From the NCBI RefSeq assembly GCF_015354445.1, contig NZ_JADKYT010000001.1, forward strand, positions 1,612,001 through 1,676,000: a stretch of DNA of 64,000 nucleotides, read 5' to 3'. The DNA is from Methylophilus sp. QUAN. Lineage in GTDB: Bacteria > Pseudomonadota > Gammaproteobacteria > Burkholderiales > Methylophilaceae. The translations under genes and the position numbers were made by a program. Below are positions 58,019-64,000 of this stretch, piece after piece; within the stretch, counting starts at the first letter, position 1; each line of letters starts with the position of its first letter. Below the pieces are notes generated by a model. That model was not told where the DNA came from, did no database searches, and saw only the letters and a program-made list of their open reading frames with translations.

Positions 58019-58327
58019 TTACAAAGTGCTGTATGCCTTCTCTTTCCTGAATTTATCCATTTCGGTGGTTAAATGTTTCCTGGCTTCATTAGCGTTTTCC
58101 AACTGGACAGTGAATAACATGTTCCCCCATAACGGGCCTTGCCAGTCGTTATAGTCCCTAAACTCGTACTCAAGCCGTTTTGCTTCAATCTTTGCATCTT
58201 CATATGGCAGATTATCAATAAACGCGCCATATTTAACCCATTTGTACTGCATCTGTATGCTGTACCTTGCGACCTCATTGAAGGTGCTTGTGTATTTTTC
58301 TAATAAATCATCTTCTTTGCTGGCCAT
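58019..58327 (-). CDS. Hypothetical protein (102 aa)
   Basis: Helical, charged, starting MASKEDDLLEKYTSTFNEVA. AAGGATAGG site. Last gene of the unit from the integrase region. No family recognised. Confidence 0.55.
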   Translation of the reverse strand: MASKEDDLLEKYTSTFNEVARYSIQMQYKWVKYGAFIDNLPYEDAKIEAKRLEYEFRDYNDWQGPLWGNMLFTVQLENANEARKHLTTEMDKFRKEKAYSTL

Positions 58328-58329
58328 AC

Positions 58330-58515
58330 CTATCCTTTGTATTCGCCACAAACACCATGCCGGTTGCCTGTTTTCACGTCAGTGAATACGCCAAGTCGAC
58401 CTGACAGCCAGGCTCGATGGAATTCTGTCCCTGCAAAAATGCGTCGTAGGCGTCGAGGAAAGTCTTTATGTGAATAGCCATGTGCGAAACACAACCAAAG
58501 TAGTTTTTTGATCAT
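58330..58515 (-). CDS. Small basic hypothetical protein (61 aa)
   Basis: Basic, with FAHGYSHKDFPRRLRRIFAG and two cysteines. ATGA overlap with the upstream nuclease-like gene. Function unknown. Confidence 0.5.
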   Translation of the reverse strand: MIKKLLWLCFAHGYSHKDFPRRLRRIFAGTEFHRAWLSGRLGVFTDVKTGNRHGVCGEYKG

Positions 58516-59186
58516 GAGGCTTTTTCTTCACGCTCATGTCTTTTAAGGACACCACGTTCGTTAAACATAGTAGGGTCTTTCTGGCTCAGCTTCAGTTGCA
58601 TCAACTCCAGGTTTCTGTTTTTTAAATCTTCTTTAAGCTTGATGTTCTCGGTCAGGTAGCGGGTGGCCTGGCGCTTGGACTCTTTAATCCACTCGTTCAT
58701 TTGCTCGACATCGCCCACTCTGGACAGCAACCGTACAAGCAACCATTGCTCACGGTCGCAGTCTGGCTCGAACATATCCGCACGCAGCGCCTCATTGTAT
58801 TTGACGTAGCCATCCTTGATCTTACTGGCTGGCCCGGCAACAACTTTCAGGTGGCCACGCTCATTGGCATAGATTAAGCCCCACTTCTCAGGCAACTCTT
58901 CCGGCTTGATCAAATCAGTCGGGCAGATGTAATAGCGATATCGCCCCATGCCAGCCGTCCGGTGCTTTTTATGCTTGTCGGCCAGAAAGTCTGCCCGGGT
59001 GGCCTTGGCCTCCAGGACAATACTGATGACCGCATTGGCATTAATTCTGAAGCCGATGGCATCCGGTATCTCGCCATCCCACCCACTGCGCAACTCACGC
59101 GCCGCCACGATACAGCCATGGCCGCCTTGAGAGTTTGGCCGCTTGAGCCACTTCACGCCCAATTCAGTTAACGTTTTGTGATCCAT
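58512..59186 (-). CDS. PD-(D/E)XK-like nuclease (MmcB/VRR-NUC-like) protein
   Basis: 224 aa. IPDAIGFRINANAVISIVLE, then AKATRADFLADKHKKHR, gives the D...E-x-K active-site order of PD-(D/E)XK folds. RYRYYICPTDLI and WGLIYAN are further shared strands. A C-terminal coiled part (~155-224) is rich in Lys and Glu. It could be a repair nuclease; sequence specificity unknown. It lies 15 bases after the SprT-like gene. Confidence 0.65.
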   Translation of the reverse strand: MDHKTLTELGVKWLKRPNSQGGHGCIVAARELRSGWDGEIPDAIGFRINANAVISIVLEAKATRADFLADKHKKHRTAGMGRYRYYICPTDLIKPEELPEKWGLIYANERGHLKVVAGPASKIKDGYVKYNEALRADMFEPDCDREQWLLVRLLSRVGDVEQMNEWIKESKRQATRYLTENIKLKEDLKNRNLELMQLKLSQKDPTMFNERGVLKRHEREEKAS

Positions 59187-59201
59187 ACCTAAATAAGTCC
59201 T

Positions 59202-60353
59202 TTATGATTTATCCAGACTATCATCGGCATCCGCTAAATCAACGTCATCCTCAGTGTCCATTTCGGAATCGCTCAATTCCTTCGCATCGACAAACTTGGC
59301 GTGACCGCAACCATCGCGTCCGCAGATAAGTACCATTTCGGACTTTCCCCATGCGCTGTCGTGACAGGATGGGCAGGTATACTTCACGCGCTTACCGGAC
59401 TTGGCCCGGGCGACTTGCCTCTTTACCAGTCTTGCCGCGACTTTGGTGTGCATGTCGGGGTTGCTCAACACTTCGACTGGATCCACGTGCACGATGTCGG
59501 CGCCAATCGCAGCAGACAGTTGTTTCTCTACGATGATGGCAGGGGTACTCACGGCGGCTGGCTGAATGTTCAATACGGGCGTTTTTTTTCGCCCTCTGGT
59601 ACTCTTACCCTTACCCGACTCGTTTTTTAGCCTCTCAACCTCTGCCTCAACTTCTTTTCTCTGATCTTCAGCATGCTTAATGTCATCAATGGACGGCGCA
59701 CGCATTAAAGTCAGGTTTGGATACCTGTCATACCAGAGCAATCCAAAATCGCTCTCTAGCAGCTCGCGGGTGGCCATGATAAACTTGCCGTTCTCAGCGA
59801 TGTAGTGCGACATGCGCTCACCTACCCTATCGCCGCCCGGGAAACCAGTGCTACTGGTAATCAGGCCGATCTCATACATCATCTCCGAAAACTCTTTATC
59901 GTGGTAACCAGAGCGAACGTCACGGCCAAAATGGTACTGAAGGCTATGTACCATTTCGTGACTTAGTGTGCTGAGCACTTCTTCCACCGACCGAACGGCA
60001 AAGAACTCAGGGTTCAGTGAAATCTCATCCGCTGGCACCCCATCTTTGTTGGTATATCTTCCAGGAGAGTAATGACCACGACTGGTTTTCTTTCTGGACA
60101 TGACAATCAGAGCGCCCGGGAGCTTACCGTCAAACAGGCGTTCGTTGTAAAAGTCATAGGCACGCTGCAAGGCATCGTAGATTTCCTTTGTGGCATTCAC
60201 CTTTTCTGGTACTTTATGGACTTGCTCTGTTTTACCTTCAACGCCCGCATCCTCCGTGGGCGTTTTTTCTGGAATGTACACTCCAGATAATTCAGAGGCG
60301 ACCTGTGTCACCGTTCCATCTTCCGCAAACAGGCTTGGGGTGATTTGATCCAT
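59202..60353 (-). CDS. SprT-like zinc metalloprotease-domain protein
   Basis: 383 aa. The SprT domain (~55-200) contains RAYDFYNERLFDGKLPGALI and the catalytic STLSHEMVHSLQ (HExxH-type), followed by a third metal ligand region. The C-terminus has a zinc ribbon (YTCPSCHDSAWG, LICGRDGCGH) and an acidic tail. SprT/Spartan proteins digest proteins crosslinked to DNA. Three bases after the integrase stop. Confidence 0.8.
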   Translation of the reverse strand: MDQITPSLFAEDGTVTQVASELSGVYIPEKTPTEDAGVEGKTEQVHKVPEKVNATKEIYDALQRAYDFYNERLFDGKLPGALIVMSRKKTSRGHYSPGRYTNKDGVPADEISLNPEFFAVRSVEEVLSTLSHEMVHSLQYHFGRDVRSGYHDKEFSEMMYEIGLITSSTGFPGGDRVGERMSHYIAENGKFIMATRELLESDFGLLWYDRYPNLTLMRAPSIDDIKHAEDQRKEVEAEVERLKNESGKGKSTRGRKKTPVLNIQPAAVSTPAIIVEKQLSAAIGADIVHVDPVEVLSNPDMHTKVAARLVKRQVARAKSGKRVKYTCPSCHDSAWGKSEMVLICGRDGCGHAKFVDAKELSDSEMDTEDDVDLADADDSLDKS

Positions 60354-60355
60354 GC

Positions 60356-61525
60356 TTAGTTACCTCCGAATAAACCAAGTAAGCCCTGACGACCATCCTC
60401 AATTGTTTTCTTCACTCTTGAGGTCTTTTTCGGACTTGGTGTATTTGTTGCCGCCTTAACCGCCGCCGCCCTCACCTTCTCTTGTTGCTTGAGGTGCCGG
60501 TCATTGCCAATATAGGCAGCCGTGATGGTTGTCCTGCTATGACCCAGTTCCTCACTCACCCGCGCCTTGGCATATTGAACGTCAGCTTCAGCCGCCGGAC
60601 TCGTAGGCACAGGCAGTTCTTGAGCACGCACTGGCGACTCTCTACCCGATAACTCTTCAAACCTGTTATTGGCGTATTGGTGACGCAGCCCATGTCCTGT
60701 TACGCCCAGGTCTTTCTTGGTCAGCCCAAACTTGCGCAACACATAGTTGTAGTGCTGGCAGGACTGCTCCAGTGTCATATACGGATAGCCAATGGTCGCA
60801 GTCGGTTTCGCCCCGGCCACGGCCTTTGCATACTGGAGTGCATTGATCTGCGCTTGGGTACGGACAACGATAATCCGCTCACGCCCACCCTTCGTACCAT
60901 CCCGCACGCGGATAGCGCCATGCTCAGTGCCCTCGACGGACTCCCAGTTACGGTTAGGCTTGAAGCTCAATGCTTCCATACGGCGTAACCCGAAAGCCTG
61001 AATCATGAGCAGCTGCGCGGCGGCATGCTTGGAGTACGCCTCGATCTCTTGCAGCTTCTGCACGACATCAAAGCCAGCGGCCGTCCATGACATATCCCGT
61101 TGCGCAACCTGGCTACGCTTTACCTTGGCCGGGTCACTGACGTATAACTCGCTTGGCTTAATCATGCCCTTTTTGCCAATCCACTCGGCAAACGTGCGGA
61201 ACACGGAGATACGGTTCTGAATCGTAGACGCGCTCAAGCCCTTGCCTTCCCAATGGGACGCCAAAGCTCGCATATGCTTCTCAGTGAAGTTGCGCGGGTT
61301 CTGCACCTTGTACCCCAGCTCGATCAACTCACTAAAGCCTTGATAGAGTTTTTCTATCCTTGCCTGCTTGGTCAACCGCCCTACACGTCTATCTCCATTC
61401 ACGGACATGTGGTTACTGCTATCTATGATTTCTTGCAGTTCTGTCTTCCACCCATAGCGGTGACTGCCCTTCCCTTTTACAGGGCTAGGCGCAGATTTGG
61501 TTTTCGTCTGATGTAGGTCTTGCAT
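60356..61525 (-). CDS. Tyrosine recombinase (integrase)
   Basis: 389 aa. A core-binding domain (~75-150, RNFTEKHMRALASHWEGKG) precedes the catalytic domain. The first Arg is in FGLRRMEALSF, GHGLRHQYANN gives H-x-x-R, ELGHSRTTITAAYIG the His and the nucleophile Tyr. It could resolve multimers or integrate/excise an element. The ATG at 61525 has AGAGG 8 bases upstream. First gene of a unit with SprT-like and nuclease genes; promoter at 61541. No att site is recognised. Confidence 0.85.
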   Translation of the reverse strand: MQDLHQTKTKSAPSPVKGKGSHRYGWKTELQEIIDSSNHMSVNGDRRVGRLTKQARIEKLYQGFSELIELGYKVQNPRNFTEKHMRALASHWEGKGLSASTIQNRISVFRTFAEWIGKKGMIKPSELYVSDPAKVKRSQVAQRDMSWTAAGFDVVQKLQEIEAYSKHAAAQLLMIQAFGLRRMEALSFKPNRNWESVEGTEHGAIRVRDGTKGGRERIIVVRTQAQINALQYAKAVAGAKPTATIGYPYMTLEQSCQHYNYVLRKFGLTKKDLGVTGHGLRHQYANNRFEELSGRESPVRAQELPVPTSPAAEADVQYAKARVSEELGHSRTTITAAYIGNDRHLKQQEKVRAAAVKAATNTPSPKKTSRVKKTIEDGRQGLLGLFGGN

Positions 61526-61540
61526 GTACATCACCTCTTA

Positions 61541-61568
61541 ATAGTATTCGTTGGCATTGATGTCGCAA
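61541..61568 (-). promoter_or_regulatory. Promoter of the integrase unit
   Basis: TTGCGA, 16 bp, TACTAT on the minus strand. Overlaps the divergent 53-aa frame. Confidence 0.5.
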
Positions 61569-61721
61569 CTGGACACCGATGATTTAGCCTTCATCAAGGC
61601 CGGGCAATTAAGCGTTTACCGTAAGGATCTGGCTCGCAATCATATCTGCCGTTTCTGGCTCAATACGAATCCGGATGTACCAATTACAATTCATCCAGGC
61701 ACCCAACACATCGTTGAGTGA
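61560..61721 (+). CDS. Possible small protein divergent from the integrase (53 aa)
   Basis: Reads MSQLDTDDLAFIKAGQLSVY at the start, then RKDLARNHICRFWL and PITIHPGTQHIVE. Composition is protein-like, but the ribosome site is weak and the frame overlaps the integrase promoter. Perhaps a small regulator or the remnant of a larger gene. Confidence 0.35.
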   Translation: MSQLDTDDLAFIKAGQLSVYRKDLARNHICRFWLNTNPDVPITIHPGTQHIVE

Positions 61722-62342
61722 GCATCGCTAGTTTTTATCGTCAAAACTAGGAAAACAACCAAATTAAGTGACCACCACACAGCTAATCGCCCTCCCGCTC
61801 TGCTAACAAGCAGGGACTAGCCTTACATCTTCGTACGCATGCTTAAACGATCTATCATCGTTGCCCAATTTTTTATAGGGCAGCCCTGCGTAAGCCAGCC
61901 ATACGCGCAATGGTATGCACCGGTTCGTGAGTGTGGTTAAGAAGTGTTCTGTGCCATTAGATCAATGGCGAGTTCAGCAAAGCCCTATAGCGTTCAGTGC
62001 TGATTGATTTTGGACAGTGAATGTCCTGAATGGTAATCGTGGGATTACGGGGTATTACTTTGGATGGCAACTCAAGCGATATATCCCCTGAGTCGCTGGC
62101 TGTCCATATCGGAATCAGCGCATTTTGGAATGCTGGTATTTTTAAGCGCATCAGCTATGCACTAGTTCATATCGGGAGAACTACGCCACTGAGAGCAAGA
62201 ATACACAAAAAAACCGCAGAGTGTCAAATATTTAAAACAGGTCTTATCTGGACATTCACTATTGAAAAGTCTTTTGGAGACCGCATGGGTATTGGATTTG
62301 GTGGTCACTCTCTGTTGAACTCTAATAGAGAAAATATTGCTA
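61722..62342. other. Mostly non-coding stretch between integrase and partition locus
   Basis: No supported gene. It holds small hairpins (CTGCT/AGCAG near 61800, GGACA/TGTCC near 62015). A 107-codon frame at 62030-62353 has no ribosome site and ends inside the palindromic repeats. Together with the repeats that follow it may be part of an origin or centromere region. Confidence 0.5.
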
Positions 62343-62493
62343 AACGCTTGTAAGCGTCAAAGAATTTGAAGTGCAACAATTTAAGGTGGTTTTCATACAG
62401 TTAACGCTTACATGACGCTTATACGCGTCAACTAAAATGGAGACCCAATTCAAGGCACCCTTTAACGCTTATATGACGTTTATAAGCGTTAAC
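62343..62493. repeat. Palindromic repeats upstream of the parM-like gene (candidate centromere/operator)
   Basis: 62401-62432 and 62462-62493 are 32-bp repeats identical at 28 positions; 62343-62360 is a half copy. Each centres on ACGCTTATANGCGT-type palindromes with an added TTAACGCTTA half site. Start-to-start spacing of the full copies is 61 bp, near six helical turns. In ParMR systems such repeats upstream of parM are the ParR-bound centromere and the operator. Confidence 0.7.
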
Positions 62494-62589
62494 TGTGTTG
62501 GATAGGCGCTCAATTGCTCGGTTATCTAACAACACATCAAAAAATGCTCTCCATTACCATCTGAGTACCATTTTTATGAGGGAAATGTC

Positions 62590-63663
62590 ATGGATAGTAT
62601 TGTTAGAGCACTCGATGTTGGTTACGGGAATGTGAAGTTCGTTAAAAAACATAGCAGCATGGCAGTGCGGCCGATCTGCGATAAATTTGCATCACGCGCA
62701 GTGATTTCAAACGAAGTGGATATTTCGGGTGGCTTTATGTCTCGCCGTCGTACAGTGCACGTTGAAGTAGACGGAACCTCTTATGAGGTTGGTTACGATG
62801 TAGCTCTTGCTCAAGGCACCTATGATGAAACAACAAACTTGGATAAGGACTTCTGCAAAACGCCTCCATATATGGCCAGAGTATTAGGCGCCTTGAACTA
62901 TATGTATGACGACCTGGGCGACCGCAAAGAAATTGATTTGTTGGTTTGTGGTCTGCCGGTTAGCACCTATATGCTCTACCGTGAAGATATGCAGGCTTTG
63001 CTGACCAAGACGTTTAACCTACCAGGTGGAAAAACTATCAAGGTAAACCGCGTTAGCGTTATTCCACAGCCATTGGGTGCCTACTTTAACTACGTTTATC
63101 CAGATACGATTACAAGCGCCTCAACCGCAGCCAGCGACCAATTCAAAAAACAGAACAACTTGGTAATAGATCCAGGCTTCTTTACTTTTGACTGGTTGGT
63201 TTCCAAAGGGATGATGCCAAACACTAACCGGTCAGGATCAGCATTCCGAGGCATGTCTGCAGTAATTCGCGCCATGGCTGAATCAATTTCTGCCAAGGAA
63301 AAGGTTGATATTAATGGTGTATTTAAGATTCTGGACGATGCTCTCCGTGAAGGCACAGCACCGCGGATATTCGGAAAAGAAATTGATTTGTCCTTGTATA
63401 AGGATCGCGCAAACGGTGTTGTAAACGAAGCTGTTGGCAATTTGCTCAATAGCGTTGGCGACGGCGCCGACATTGATAACATCATGGTGGCAGGAGGTGG
63501 GACACCATTTTTCATTGATATTATCCGCGACAGGTTTCCCCGTCATAACGTACTAACATCAGATGAACCTGTTTTCGCAAATGTTATGGGTTTCCAGAAA
63601 GCTGGTATCAGGCAAATGATGAAAGCAGCTAAGCCTCAAAATCAAAATCGAAGCCTGGTGTAA
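62590..63663 (+). CDS. ParM/StbA-like actin-family plasmid segregation protein
   Basis: 357 aa. Phosphate-1 motif ALDVGYGNVKFV at the start; phosphate-2 NNLVIDPGFFTFDWLV near 200; adenosine motif IMVAGGGTPFF near 300. These place it in the ParM/StbA actin-like group, which forms ATP-driven filaments that push plasmid copies apart. Length is close to ParM (about 320). GAGGGAAATG region before the ATG. It lies behind the palindromic repeats and three bases ahead of the parR-like gene. Confidence 0.85.
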   Translation: MDSIVRALDVGYGNVKFVKKHSSMAVRPICDKFASRAVISNEVDISGGFMSRRRTVHVEVDGTSYEVGYDVALAQGTYDETTNLDKDFCKTPPYMARVLGALNYMYDDLGDRKEIDLLVCGLPVSTYMLYREDMQALLTKTFNLPGGKTIKVNRVSVIPQPLGAYFNYVYPDTITSASTAASDQFKKQNNLVIDPGFFTFDWLVSKGMMPNTNRSGSAFRGMSAVIRAMAESISAKEKVDINGVFKILDDALREGTAPRIFGKEIDLSLYKDRANGVVNEAVGNLLNSVGDGADIDNIMVAGGGTPFFIDIIRDRFPRHNVLTSDEPVFANVMGFQKAGIRQMMKAAKPQNQNRSLV

Positions 63664-63666
63664 ATT

Positions 63667-63987
63667 ATGGCCGAGTCATTACGTATCAACATTCTTATAG
63701 ACCCGGATTTATTTCCGGACATCTATGAAGATTACATGAGGATGAAAAAGACCAAAAAGCGTGTGGATGGCTCAAGGATACTGCATCTAGCAACAATTGG
63801 CTTAATGATGACTCGCCAAAACGGTATCGATGCAGCGCCGGCATTTGCGAAAAGTCCAGATATTGAGCCTCCTGTTACAAAGGTCGATGTAGTTAAATCT
63901 CTTGCTGTCGACGTGGGTGAAGTTCAGGTCATAGATGATGATGAAGCCGATGCTTTGAACAATGTTTTTTCTGGCAACTTTTCTTAA
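63667..63987 (+). CDS. ParR/StbB-like small DNA-binding adaptor
   Basis: 106 aa. The N-terminal ESLRINILIDPDLFPDIYED, then RVDGSRILHLATIGLMMT, fits a ribbon-helix-helix-like strand and helices; the C-terminal half is acidic. Position just after the ParM-like gene is that of ParR, which ties centromere repeats to the filament. Call rests on context and size more than on sequence. Confidence 0.65.
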   Translation: MAESLRINILIDPDLFPDIYEDYMRMKKTKKRVDGSRILHLATIGLMMTRQNGIDAAPAFAKSPDIEPPVTKVDVVKSLAVDVGEVQVIDDDEADALNNVFSGNFS

Positions 63988-64000
63988 TTTGCCTCTTGAT

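Noticed and set aside
62030-62353. 107-codon frame before the partition repeats
   Set aside because: No ribosome site, runs into the palindromic repeats, atypical composition. Could be a remnant, but not supported.

Overview
This window looks like part of a large plasmid, or a plasmid-like integrated element, of a betaproteobacterium; the host class is an inference. It carries no rRNA, tRNA, ribosomal or central-metabolism genes. It opens with a ParB-related protein of the PRTRC type, a cassette known from large proteobacterial plasmids, and closes with a ParM/StbA-like actin gene plus a small ParR-like partner. Between them lie primase, helicase, nuclease, HU, DUF1173, orphan DNA methyltransferase, toxin-antitoxin, UmuDC and integrase genes, with many small unknown genes packed head to tail. 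I saw no conjugation genes, no recognisable replication initiator, no CRISPR array and no complete insertion sequence.

Layout. 1-4.7 kb (minus): PRTRC ParB (runs off the left edge), two small genes, a primase with a hairpin-rich leader, two membrane proteins and an exported thermonuclease-like protein. 4.8-13.5 kb (plus): RecE-like nuclease coupled to a UvrD-like helicase; then a recombination-directionality-factor-like protein, an unknown protein and a DinG-like helicase; then DUF1173 and HU. 13.5-21 kb: tiny membrane proteins, a GHKL ATPase and small genes, many behind a recurring structured leader. 21-35 kb: an ExoVII-like protein with a membrane anchor, ASCH and DUF4942 methyltransferase genes, two PP-loop (PAPS-reductase-like) proteins, an HNH-like protein, a beta-class DNA methyltransferase and a thymidylate-synthase-family enzyme. 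35-49 kb: a gene behind a multi-hairpin leader, an Xre/ParS-RES toxin-antitoxin pair, an HD phosphohydrolase operon with a TrpF-like barrel, DUF5131, a C5-cytosine methyltransferase and a macrodomain protein. 49-51 kb: an SRAP-like gene divergent from umuDC. 51-60 kb: membrane and metal-binding small proteins, a DnaJ-like protein, a MazG-like protein, a PD-(D/E)XK-like protein and a SprT-like protease. 60-64 kb: tyrosine recombinase, about 1 kb mostly non-coding, palindromic repeats, then the parMR-type pair.

How it fits together. DNA maintenance and repair dominate: partition, primase, helicases, nucleases, translesion synthesis, abasic-site or crosslink protection, and methylation. Two regulatory themes cut across it. 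First, at least nine genes on both strands carry a GC-rich hairpin followed by a segment complementary to their own Shine-Dalgarno region. Second, at least 22 sites share one promoter layout: TTGATT-like -35, exactly 16 bp, TANNNT-like -10, usually with TGN before it and often GAATT after it. Both suggest element-wide expression control and are the most interesting signals here.
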